From positions 1-20,602 of the forward strand of contig DHHZ01000097.1 of the NCBI GenBank assembly GCA_002403515.1: a stretch of 20,602 bases of DNA, given 5' to 3'. Of the stretch, positions 8,169 through 15,005 are shown piece by piece. The translations under genes and the position numbers were made by a program. A model generated the notes under the pieces. It saw only the letters and a list, made by a program, of their open reading frames with translations, made no database searches and was not told where the DNA came from. The number at the start of each line of letters is the position of its first letter. Position 1 is the first letter of the stretch. The DNA comes from Legionellales bacterium UBA4759. GTDB taxonomy: Bacteria > Pseudomonadota > Gammaproteobacteria > Legionellales > Legionellaceae.

Positions 8169-8197
8169 TTGACGGCAAAAATATATACAATTATGCA
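8169..8197 (+). promoter_or_regulatory. Candidate pal promoter
   Basis: TTGACG (8169-8174, five of six -35 consensus bases) followed after 17 bases by a weak TATGCA (8192-8197). The leader to the pal ATG would be about 50 bases, with AGGAG at 8239-8243. The -10 match is poor, so the exact promoter is uncertain. Confidence 0.35.
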
Positions 8198-8253
8198 AGA
8201 AAAACATTCACGAATTATTAAGTTCATAAAAATAATCAAGGAGCAATACAAAA

Positions 8254-8766
8254 ATGTTGTGGTTAAAATCAGCTAAATTTCCAGCTTTAGCAGCTGGTGC
8301 TTTGTTATTAGTTGCTTGTGCTAAGACCCCTGGCTCACATGATGCCTCTGGTTTATCTGCACAGGGCTTGGGTGGAATGGAACACTTTGCAGGTCAAGAA
8401 CCTGGTGAAATGTACACCACAAAAGCGCCTCATAACCAAATTTATTTATTTTCTTATGACGACAGCAACTTGAGTGAAAAATACATGCCTTCATTAGAAG
8501 CACAAGGTCGTTATTTAAAAAGCCACAGCAATGCCAAAGTATTAATTGCTGGACACACTGACGAACGTGGTAGCCGTGAATATAACATCGCTTTAGGTGA
8601 GCGTCGTGCAAATACTGTTAGCGAAGTATTGCGTATGATGGGTGTATCTTCTCGCCAAATGCGTGTGGTAAGCTATGGTAAAGAAAGACCTGCTAACTTA
8701 GGACATGACGAAGCATCACACATGCAAAATCGTCGCGTAGAATTTACTTATGAAGCAACACAATAA
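8254..8766 (+). CDS. pal: Peptidoglycan-associated lipoprotein Pal
   Basis: Outer-membrane lipoprotein that binds peptidoglycan and, with TolB, forms the outer part of the Tol-Pal envelope constriction machine. The signal peptide ends in lipobox LVAC (Cys 22), followed by a flexible linker to about residue 60. An OmpA-like domain (62-170) contains AGHTDERGSREYNIALGERR (99-118), with the peptidoglycan-contacting Asp 103 and Arg 118, and the closing QNRRVEF (159-165). 170 residues is the usual length. tolB and tolQRA are not upstream, where they usually sit; an MFS gene is there instead. pal thus seems to be a separate unit with its own promoter and a strong terminator (8806-8846). cpoB follows, as in other Gammaproteobacteria. 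Confidence 0.96.
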   Translation: MLWLKSAKFPALAAGALLLVACAKTPGSHDASGLSAQGLGGMEHFAGQEPGEMYTTKAPHNQIYLFSYDDSNLSEKYMPSLEAQGRYLKSHSNAKVLIAGHTDERGSREYNIALGERRANTVSEVLRMMGVSSRQMRVVSYGKERPANLGHDEASHMQNRRVEFTYEATQ

Positions 8767-8805
8767 GCTTAAATTCTCTGTAAGTTAGTCTTTCATTTAT
8801 ACCTT

Positions 8806-8846
8806 ATCCACCCTAAAATACTATATTTAGGGTGGATTTGTTTTTT
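8806..8846 (+). terminator. Rho-independent terminator after pal
   Basis: Perfect 12-bp stem: ATCCACCCTAAA (8806-8817) with TTTAGGGTGGAT (8826-8837), an 8-base loop and a TTGTTTTTT tract (8838-8846). It lies between pal and cpoB and ends the pal transcript, or attenuates expression of cpoB and the genes behind it. Confidence 0.9.
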
Positions 8847-8868
8847 GATGAGTTCTAATCAACTTAAC

Positions 8869-8916
8869 GGAGGATGTATCGTTTTTTTCTATAAAAACGA
8901 TATGATAACAACATGA
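8869..8916 (+). promoter_or_regulatory. cpoB leader: GGAGG, hairpin and mini-ORF before the start
   Basis: GGAGG (8869-8873) is too far from the cpoB ATG (8913) for normal use. Between them a perfect 9-bp AT-rich hairpin (ATCGTTTTT 8878-8886 with AAAAACGAT 8893-8901) is followed directly by a four-codon ORF ATG-ATA-ACA-ACA-TGA (8902-8916), whose stop overlaps the cpoB start as ATGA. The hairpin could bring GGAGG to within about 4 bases of the mini-ORF ATG. The layout is seen in the sequence; the function is inferred. Confidence 0.35.
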
Positions 8917-9773
8917 AAAGCATTCAAATTCTTTTTTTAATCACTATAGGTTTTTTTTGTGGGCCTTTGGCGATAGCAAGCGCGCCTGTTGTAGATGAAA
9001 GTGAGAATTACGCCAATAACAACAATTATCAAAGTAATGATATGCAACCCTTGGCGCATGATGACACCCAATCCTCTTACTTTGGTGATGCCCCACAAGC
9101 GCAATCGTCTAATAACAATGGCGATATAGCAAAATTACTCAATCAAATCCAAGACTTACAACAAACCGTACAAGAATTAAGAGGTCAATTGGATACCCAA
9201 CGTCATGCCATGGATGCTCTCAAAGACCAACAGCTGACACTCTATAAAGATTTAGATACTCGTATTTCTGGTTTACAAGTACCGCCAAAAAACGCCATAT
9301 CCAAAATCAATAAACCGGAATCAGCAGTCATTCCTGCTGAAAAAACAGCGGACATGCCAGAACCCAAAATTAACGTCACCCAAAAAACATCCAACAATCC
9401 AGCCGATGAGCAAATTAGCTATATGGCAGCTTACAGTCTGGTTGAAAAGAAACAATATTCAAAAGCAGAACTTGCTCTGCAAGACTTTATAAAAAATTAC
9501 CCCAACAGTGGTTACACACCAAATGCTGAATACTGGCTCGGTGAACTGTTTTTACAAGATAAAGATTATTCTCGGGCGTTAGCGCATTTTGAAAATGTTG
9601 TTAACAATTATCCATCATCTAATAAATCGGCAGCCTCGATGTACAAGTTAGGTGTCACTTTAGTTGCCAACGGACAAGTCTCGGAAGCTAAAGCACGCTT
9701 TAACGAAGTACTGCAAAAATATCCAGATTCAGATGCTGCCCAATTAGCTGCAAATCAATTAAAAGTGTTATGA
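8913..9773 (+). CDS. cpoB: CpoB/YbgF cell-division coordinator, periplasmic TPR protein
   Basis: Periplasmic protein that in E. coli links Tol-Pal to PBP1B during septal peptidoglycan synthesis. Signal peptide 1-24 (cleavage after ASA), an Asn/Gln/Ser-rich stretch (30-70), a trimerising coiled coil (71-120, LLNQIQDLQQTVQELRGQ), a Pro/Lys linker (121-165) and a C-terminal TPR domain (168-286) with three repeats (ISYMAAYSLVEKKQY; AEYWLGELFLQDKDY; MYKLGVTLVANGQ). This order is exactly the YbgF architecture. It is separated from pal by a terminator and overlaps queE by 4 bases (ATGA), the common gammaproteobacterial pairing. No in-frame alternative start exists between the TAA at 8892 and this ATG, and the ATG has no normally spaced Shine-Dalgarno. 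Confidence 0.93.
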   Translation: MKSIQILFLITIGFFCGPLAIASAPVVDESENYANNNNYQSNDMQPLAHDDTQSSYFGDAPQAQSSNNNGDIAKLLNQIQDLQQTVQELRGQLDTQRHAMDALKDQQLTLYKDLDTRISGLQVPPKNAISKINKPESAVIPAEKTADMPEPKINVTQKTSNNPADEQISYMAAYSLVEKKQYSKAELALQDFIKNYPNSGYTPNAEYWLGELFLQDKDYSRALAHFENVVNNYPSSNKSAASMYKLGVTLVANGQVSEAKARFNEVLQKYPDSDAAQLAANQLKVL

Positions 9774-10411
9774 CTGTCTTACGTTTAACTGAAATTTTTT
9801 ATTCTTTACAAGGGGAATCCAATACCACTGGTTGGCCGACCATATTTGTGCGATTGACCGGTTGCCCCTTGCGTTGTCAATATTGTGATACAGCCTATGC
9901 ATTTAAAGGCGGTGAAAAAAAGTCTTTTGATGACATCTACCAGGCACTGCAAAAATACCCCTGCAAACGTATCTGCGTCACAGGTGGGGAGCCACTTGCC
10001 CAGGCGGACTGTTACCCATTTTTGACCTTCCTGGCCGATAAAGGCTACCAAATTTCTTTGGAAACCAGTGGTGCCAGAACGCTTGAAAATATTGACCCAA
10101 GAATTACCGTGGTCATGGATTTAAAAACACCAGACTCCAAAGAAGAAAAAAGAAATTTATATGAAAACATTCCATTGCTTAAATCAGGCGATCAAGTAAA
10201 ATTTGTTATCTGCAGTCGAAACGACTTTGAATGGTCAAAAAATGTATTAAAAAATTACGATTTCCCTGCGGGCGTCGATATATTATTTTCACCCAGCTGG
10301 CAAGAGGTCAAACCTCAGGAATTGGCCCAATGGATTTTAGATGATGAACTTCAGGTTCGTTTTCAAATTCAATTGCATAAAATCCTATGGCAAGATTGCC
10401 CTGGCCGCTAG
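9770..10411 (+). CDS. queE: 7-carboxy-7-deazaguanine synthase QueE
   Basis: Radical SAM enzyme that rearranges 6-carboxytetrahydropterin to 7-carboxy-7-deazaguanine, on the path to queuosine in tRNA. The [4Fe-4S] motif is C32-x3-C36-x2-C39 in TGCPLRCQYCDTAYAF, the normal radical SAM spacing. Other family marks: the start LRLTEIFYSLQGES (4-17), TGGEP (71-75) for SAM binding, ETSG (98-101), DLKTP (117-121) and QLHKILW near the end (201-207). 213 residues fits the gammaproteobacterial form. The start overlaps the cpoB stop (ATGA). The usual neighbour queC does not follow; two mevalonate genes do. queF lies about 7 kb downstream. Confidence 0.95.
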   Translation: MTVLRLTEIFYSLQGESNTTGWPTIFVRLTGCPLRCQYCDTAYAFKGGEKKSFDDIYQALQKYPCKRICVTGGEPLAQADCYPFLTFLADKGYQISLETSGARTLENIDPRITVVMDLKTPDSKEEKRNLYENIPLLKSGDQVKFVICSRNDFEWSKNVLKNYDFPAGVDILFSPSWQEVKPQELAQWILDDELQVRFQIQLHKILWQDCPGR

Positions 10412-10435
10412 ATAACTCTGTCAACGGAGGACTAA

Positions 10436-11386
10436 ATGAAATATTGGTTTGCTGAGGCTCCATCAAATATTGCCTTAATCAAATACATGGGAAAAACAAA
10501 CGCTGATTTAAATTTACCTGCGAACCCATCGCTTTCTTATACATTACCAAAACTCAAAAGTTTTGTGGAACTAAGACCTTTTTCTGGCAGTCATGATTAT
10601 TGGGAACCTCTGGAAATACCAGGATTTAAACCTTTTAATATGTCATCAAAAAGCCAAGAGCGTTTTATTAATCATTTTAAAATGCTCAAAGAGTATTTTA
10701 ATTATTCGGGGCATTTTGTTATTCGTTCAACCAATAACTTCCCCTTAGGCAGTGGATTGGCGAGTTCTGCATCCAGTTTTGCGGCATTAACCAAATGTGC
10801 ATGTACTGCACTAAGTGAACTGACCAATCAGCCACTACCCGATGAATCTACTCAAGCACAATTGAGTCGGCTGGGATCTGGCTCTTCATGTCGTTCTTTT
10901 TTTTCGCCCTGGGCATTGTGGGACAATGATCAATGTGACAAGATTATACTCCCTTATGATGATTTAATTCATCATGTGGTCATCATCAGCGAAAAAGAAA
11001 AAGAAATCTCATCAAAGCATGCGCACCAAGCCGTGCAAACAAGCCCGCTTTATCAATTTCGAACTGCACGCGCAAGAGACCGCCTCAAAGCATTAATCGA
11101 AGCCTTCAATAACTCTGATTGGCAAAAAGCTTATGAAATTTGTTGGGATGAATTCATGGATATGCATGAACTCTTTACCACCTGTAATCACCCTTTTAAC
11201 TATATCACCCCAGATAGTCAGAAAGTTTTGAATCACTTACAAGATTTCTGGAAAGCTCATCAAGATGGGCCTATTGTGACCATGGATGCCGGCCCCAACA
11301 TTCATTTATTGTTTAGAAAAGACCAAGCTGAAATTGCAAAAGCCTTTATCAAAGAATATGTTGTGAATCAGTTCGATTATATATGA
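10436..11386 (+). CDS. mvaD: Diphosphomevalonate decarboxylase
   Basis: ATP-dependent decarboxylation of mevalonate diphosphate to isopentenyl diphosphate; cytosolic GHMP-family enzyme. The N-terminal signature APSNIALIKYMGK (8-20) matches xNIALIKYWGK of the family, with Met in place of the usual Trp. The ATP-loop PLGSGLASSASSFAAL (103-118), LGSGSSCRSFF (146-156) and the catalytic Asp 284 in TMDAGPN (282-288) are all present. 316 residues is close to the bacterial norm (about 325). GGAGG lies 5 bases before the ATG (10426-10430). It follows queE by 24 bases and overlaps the mevalonate kinase gene by 4 bases (ATGA). Confidence 0.95.
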   Translation: MKYWFAEAPSNIALIKYMGKTNADLNLPANPSLSYTLPKLKSFVELRPFSGSHDYWEPLEIPGFKPFNMSSKSQERFINHFKMLKEYFNYSGHFVIRSTNNFPLGSGLASSASSFAALTKCACTALSELTNQPLPDESTQAQLSRLGSGSSCRSFFSPWALWDNDQCDKIILPYDDLIHHVVIISEKEKEISSKHAHQAVQTSPLYQFRTARARDRLKALIEAFNNSDWQKAYEICWDEFMDMHELFTTCNHPFNYITPDSQKVLNHLQDFWKAHQDGPIVTMDAGPNIHLLFRKDQAEIAKAFIKEYVVNQFDYI

Positions 11387-12276
11387 TTTTTTTTACCCAA
11401 ACTTTTGGAAAATGGATATTAAGTGGCGAGCATGCTGTTTTAAGAGGACAGCCTGCTTTGGTATTTCCTCTCGGAAATTATCCACTGAATTTTCATTATC
11501 GTTGTGATTCTGAGAGTCTTCGTATTGAAGGCGATAACCAGGTTATCCCTGTTATTCAAAAAATTTGGGAGCTTGCTTGGCAACTCTTACAAAAAAAAAC
11601 CATGGGTGGTCACATAGAATTTCACTCGACAATTCCTATTGGACAAGGAATGGGCGCATCGGCAGCACTTTGCTTGGCTGTTGCGCGTTGTGTAAGCGCC
11701 CTGGAGGAAACCCCTGAAAAAATTTTTTCTCTGGCCAAGTCCCTTGAACACCATTTCCATCATCAAAGCAGTGGTCTTGATATCATAGGGGCAGGCAGTC
11801 AAAACGGCACTTGGTTTCAAGCCGGACAAACTCGTTCCATCGAACTTTCTTGGCAGCCCTCTTGGCGCCTGACCCCAACACATACTGTAGGTTCCACAAC
11901 CCATGCGGTCACTCAAGTTCAAGGGCTACAGCAAACAAATCTCACAAAAGCTAAAGACCTAGATTTAAAAATGGCTGAAAGTGTTGCGATGTGTCTTGAG
12001 GCACTTGAAACACCTTATCATGAAATTCATTCACTCAACAAACTCACCCATGGCATGGAATTGGCAAACGCGTGTTTTAAAGAATGGGGGCTCATCACAC
12101 CCGCCATGGAGATAGTGGCACATAGATTGTATCAACAAGGCGCTCTTGCTGTTAAACCAACAGGCTCTGGTGGTGGAGGGTTTTTATTAAGTTTATGGCA
12201 AAATCCTCCACCAAACATTCAAAGTGATGAAATCGCTATTATTCTACCAAGCGATAAAAAATCTCATCCGATTTAA
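11383..12276 (+). CDS. mvk: Mevalonate kinase (GHMP family)
   Basis: Phosphorylates mevalonate to mevalonate 5-phosphate. Motif 1 FGKWILSGEHAVL (8-20) retains Lys 10 and the GEH triad but has TFG where most family members have APG. Motif 2 PIGQGMGASAALCLAVAR (85-102), the candidate catalytic Asp 133 in QSSGLD, and motif 3 KPTGSGGGGFLLSL (258-271) are clear. 297 residues matches compact bacterial and archaeal mevalonate kinases. It is translationally coupled to the decarboxylase gene (ATGA), which together with GEHAVL favours mevalonate kinase over phosphomevalonate kinase; the other GHMP kinase at 87-923 takes the second role. Its last 38 bases overlap ftsB on the other strand, and no terminator is visible. 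Confidence 0.88.
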   Translation: MIFFTQTFGKWILSGEHAVLRGQPALVFPLGNYPLNFHYRCDSESLRIEGDNQVIPVIQKIWELAWQLLQKKTMGGHIEFHSTIPIGQGMGASAALCLAVARCVSALEETPEKIFSLAKSLEHHFHHQSSGLDIIGAGSQNGTWFQAGQTRSIELSWQPSWRLTPTHTVGSTTHAVTQVQGLQQTNLTKAKDLDLKMAESVAMCLEALETPYHEIHSLNKLTHGMELANACFKEWGLITPAMEIVAHRLYQQGALAVKPTGSGGGGFLLSLWQNPPPNIQSDEIAIILPSDKKSHPI

Positions 12277-12508
12277 CCATGCCCAAATCAGTGCGCGCTT
12301 TTTCTTCTAAAGCTTGATCGCCTGATTTAAGCTCTTTGATATCAGCTGATAAAGCAAGATTTCTAGCACGTAATTTTTCATTAAGCGCATCTTGCTCTTG
12401 ATTTTTTTGTTGCAAAGCCATCCATTCTTTTACATTTCCGTCACCAAGCCACAATTTATATTGCAACCCAATCAATGCTAAAATTAAAATGACCCACATC
12501 GCGCGCAT
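12239..12508 (-). CDS. ftsB: Cell division protein FtsB
   Basis: Small bitopic inner-membrane protein of the FtsQLB divisome complex. One membrane helix at about 3-20 (WVILILALIGLQYKLWLG), then a periplasmic coiled coil (about 26-66, rich in Q, E, L, K), and a C-terminal segment with EEKARTDLGMVKSDEIFY (68-85), the conserved FtsB tail that meets FtsQ. 89 residues is a little shorter than E. coli FtsB (103). It sits 9 bases after eno, the standard gammaproteobacterial pairing, with AGGA at the end of eno as ribosome binding site. Its 3' end overlaps the mevalonate kinase gene tail to tail by 38 bases. Confidence 0.93.
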   Translation of the reverse strand: MRAMWVILILALIGLQYKLWLGDGNVKEWMALQQKNQEQDALNEKLRARNLALSADIKELKSGDQALEEKARTDLGMVKSDEIFYRLVE

Positions 12509-12517
12509 ACATTTGTC

Positions 12518-13792
12518 CTATTTTTCAAAAGCCTGAAATATCCCTGATCCAGCATAAGGAATTGATTGTTGTTCCGCAATTCTTAAAAGCTGATTATATT
12601 TGCAAATTCTATCAGTTCGACACAAAGAGCCTGTTTTAATTTGACCACAACCTGTTGCAACTGCCAAATCTGCAATAAAATGATCTTCTGTTTCACCGGA
12701 TCGGTGGGAAACTATCGAATGATAACCATGTTTTTTTGCCAAATGCATGGTATCGAGGGTTTCTGTTAAGGTGCCAATTTGATTGAGTTTAATTAAAATG
12801 GCATTGGCTACACCTTTTTCGATGCCTTCAGCAAAACGTTTGGTGTTGGTAACAAACAAATCATCACCCACCAATTGGATTTTCTTCCCCAAGACATCTG
12901 TAAGTTTTTTCCAACCTTGCCAATCGGTTTCAGCCAAACCATCTTCAATGCTCATGATGGGATAATCAGCGACCATTTTTGTATAATAGGCTATCAACTC
13001 ATCCACACTAAAATGCTGCGCTGTTTTAGGCAATACATACTGACCATCACGATACCATTCAGAAGCAGCAACATCTAACGCCAAACAAACATCTCGTCCA
13101 GCTTTTAAGCCCGTCATGTCAATTGCTTGCATGATATAATCAAGCGCTTGATGGTGTGATGATAAATCTGGTGCAAATCCACCCTCATCACCCACAGCAG
13201 TACTCAAGCCTTGTTTTTGTAAAATCTTTTTTAAATGCGTCACAATGCCATATCCCATTTCCAGGGCTTGTGCAAAATTCTCAGCACCAATGGGCATGAC
13301 CATAAACTCTTGAATATCCAATTGGTTATTAGCATGGGCCCCACCATTTAAAATATTCATCAATGGCACAGGCATTTTATAGTCGTGTCCATCTAAGGTG
13401 GTATACAAGGGTTTGTCCAAGCTTATAGCTCTCGCTCGCGCTACTGCTAATGAAACTGCTAAGATTGCATTTGCACCCAGTTTAGATTTATCGGCTGTAC
13501 CATCTAAAGCTATTAAAGTCTCATCAATGAAACGTTGACTATCAATAGATTGACCGATTAAAGCCTCTTGGATAGGACCTAGTACATTTTGAATGGCCTG
13601 ATAAACACTTTTGCCCATGTATGCATTTGGATTCTTATCACGCAATTCCAAAGCTTCAAATTGTCCAGTTGAGGCGCCAGATGGAACACTTGCCGTTGCT
13701 ATGACACCGCTCGTTAAAATAACATCCACCTCAACAGTTGGCTGTCCTCTTGAATCTAATATTTGTCTGGCTTTCAGTTGTTTAATTTGCAT
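12518..13792 (-). CDS. eno: Enolase
   Basis: Converts 2-phosphoglycerate to phosphoenolpyruvate in glycolysis and gluconeogenesis; also an RNA degradosome partner in some Gammaproteobacteria. All key residues are visible: ARQILDSRGQPTVEV at the N-terminus, the substrate loop SVPSGASTG (36-43), Glu 162 in IQEF, Glu 203 in GDEGGFAP, metal ligands Asp 240, Glu 283 and Asp 310 (GDDLFVTN), catalytic Lys 335 in LIKLNQIGT, His 363 in SHRSGETED, and Lys 386 in QIKTGS. 424 residues is typical. The usual GSLSRTDR reads GSLCRTDR (Cys for Ser), a tolerated variant. The start is preceded by GGGTGA. eno-ftsB is conserved, but upstream lies an unrelated membrane protein rather than pyrG or kdsA. Confidence 0.98.
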   Translation of the reverse strand: MQIKQLKARQILDSRGQPTVEVDVILTSGVIATASVPSGASTGQFEALELRDKNPNAYMGKSVYQAIQNVLGPIQEALIGQSIDSQRFIDETLIALDGTADKSKLGANAILAVSLAVARARAISLDKPLYTTLDGHDYKMPVPLMNILNGGAHANNQLDIQEFMVMPIGAENFAQALEMGYGIVTHLKKILQKQGLSTAVGDEGGFAPDLSSHHQALDYIMQAIDMTGLKAGRDVCLALDVAASEWYRDGQYVLPKTAQHFSVDELIAYYTKMVADYPIMSIEDGLAETDWQGWKKLTDVLGKKIQLVGDDLFVTNTKRFAEGIEKGVANAILIKLNQIGTLTETLDTMHLAKKHGYHSIVSHRSGETEDHFIADLAVATGCGQIKTGSLCRTDRICKYNQLLRIAEQQSIPYAGSGIFQAFEK

Positions 13793-13857
13793 GTTTCACC
13801 CAATTTTATGAATTGAGACAATATTAAACCGAATTTAATAGACACGCCATAGTTAAA

Positions 13858-14850
13858 TCAAAAAGTAGGATTTGGCATAGATTGACTCATAATCCTCTCC
13901 TCGTTTGACCCTTTCCAAAAATCCAAGCCTAAAATAAATGAGGCGCTACCAGCAAAAAAACTAGACAAAGAAGAAATGATTGGCAAGGCGATGGTCGGCA
14001 GTAGCACCAACTGGTTTAATACCAAGGAATTAAGTAACAATGATACCCCGGCATAGGTTAATGCAGCATTCACAAAAGCATTGGTTGCAACACAAATCAA
14101 ACCTAAGTTTTTTTGTGGGTTATTGTTCATTGTGGCCCAGTTGTTCCAAAAATCTCCGCAAAATGATGCAAGATAGTAATCATAAAAATAGAATTCGGTA
14201 AATGCCCCAAAACTAAAAGCAATCAACGCACCAATTAAAAAAGCATTTGCAGCTGTAAAATTTATCATCATCAACGATTGTGCAAGACTTAAAGTAAACA
14301 ATAAACTTAAAGCAATGACATTTCCAATTGCAATCACATGGCCAATCCACTGACCTAGCCATTGCTCTGTGGTCAATGATTGCTGTGGCTTGAAACTGCT
14401 AAACCAAGTTTCAACTTCTTGAATAGTCATAATGGCTGCTACAAAAACACCTGCAAGGATAGATAAAGCTGCGAAAGGTCCTTCCATTGCAAAGGTAAAG
14501 GCCATCAATCCAAATAAAATACCGGTTACAACAAAAATTCCAATACCTGCATAATAGCACTTTTTCTGGGTATCAGATAAAGCGAACGTATCATCACTGC
14601 CATTAAAAAATTTATTCAATAAATCAACATTAATCAAAAAATTAACCCAGCCACTGCATAAGACACCAGCCCCAAAAGCAATAAGATTGATAACATTATC
14701 CAATAATTTACTTGCGGGAAAAAAATTTGAACTCATCTCTTTTAAAAAATACACCACAGCTGGGTAGTTCTGCATGGCTACTCCCATCGCCCCAAATCCG
14801 GCCAAAAGGTGGGCGATATCCACACTTTCAAATAAATCTTGTTGTATCAT
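13858..14850 (-). CDS. Unrecognised multi-pass membrane protein
   Basis: I do not recognise this family. The 330-residue product has seven to eight hydrophobic segments (about 12-34, 52-74, 99-121, 125-145, 168-192, 200-222, 250-276, 278-302), an unusually high content of Phe, Ala, Asn and aromatic residues, no cleavable signal, and a polar C-terminal tail (GSNEERIMSQSMPNPTF). Segments 2-3 are joined by an acidic loop (SDDTFALSDTQKK). FTEFYFYDYYLASF (217-230) is the most distinctive stretch. It has a strong AGGAG 6 bases before the ATG, so it is a real gene. It is divergent from argR, and two ARG boxes cover its promoter, which suggests repression when arginine is plentiful. A transporter or an envelope/secreted lineage-specific protein are both possible; no function is assigned. 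Confidence 0.75.
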   Translation of the reverse strand: MIQQDLFESVDIAHLLAGFGAMGVAMQNYPAVVYFLKEMSSNFFPASKLLDNVINLIAFGAGVLCSGWVNFLINVDLLNKFFNGSDDTFALSDTQKKCYYAGIGIFVVTGILFGLMAFTFAMEGPFAALSILAGVFVAAIMTIQEVETWFSSFKPQQSLTTEQWLGQWIGHVIAIGNVIALSLLFTLSLAQSLMMINFTAANAFLIGALIAFSFGAFTEFYFYDYYLASFCGDFWNNWATMNNNPQKNLGLICVATNAFVNAALTYAGVSLLLNSLVLNQLVLLPTIALPIISSLSSFFAGSASFILGLDFWKGSNEERIMSQSMPNPTF

Positions 14851-14882
14851 TTGAGTCTCCTCATCAAGTCATGATTCATAAT

Positions 14883-14921
14883 TATGAATAATTATTTATT
14901 ATAATAGTATAATTATTCAAA
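14883..14921. promoter_or_regulatory. Tandem ARG boxes (ArgR operator)
   Basis: Two 18-bp sites fit the ARG box wnTGAATwwwwATTCAnw: box 1 at 14883-14900 (core TGAAT-AATT-ATTTA, 9 of 10 fixed bases) and box 2 at 14904-14921 (core AGTAT-AATT-ATTCA, 8 of 10). They are 3 bp apart, the canonical spacing for a hexameric ArgR operator. They overlap the putative promoter of the 13858-14850 gene and lie 20 bp upstream of the argR -35. Because the region is very AT-rich, the match is suggestive but not proof; the correct spacing and the adjacent argR raise it. Confidence 0.6.
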
Positions 14922-14934
14922 CAATGCAACCCAA
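14906..14934 (-). promoter_or_regulatory. Putative promoter of the orphan membrane protein gene
   Basis: On the minus strand TTGGGT (14929-14934), a 17-base spacer and TATACT (14906-14911). A second -10-like TATAAT lies at 14898-14903. Either -10 falls within the ARG box pair, so bound ArgR would block RNA polymerase. Confidence 0.45.
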
Positions 14935-14940
14935 GCGCTC

Positions 14941-14971
14941 TTGAAAATTAGTCCAACAGTTATGCTATAAT
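14941..14971 (+). promoter_or_regulatory. argR promoter
   Basis: TTGAAA (14941-14946), a 19-base spacer and a perfect TATAAT (14966-14971) with a TGn extension. The predicted start near 14978 gives a 28-base leader to the preferred ATG at 15006. Confidence 0.6.
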
Positions 14972-15005
14972 TTATCACTTATCAAAAATGCTCCGTGAGG
15001 CGCTC

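Noticed and set aside
11587..11922. 111-codon minus-strand ORF inside the mevalonate kinase gene
   Set aside because: It is opposite a gene with clear GHMP motifs, has no ribosome binding site and a composition that looks like an antisense shadow. The same holds for the other opposite-strand ORFs inside recognised genes (for example 4526-4864 and 7054-7383).
14988..15005. Upstream ATG for argR
   Set aside because: It adds six residues absent from the family and has no ribosome binding site, while the ATG at 15006 has GTGAGG at good spacing.
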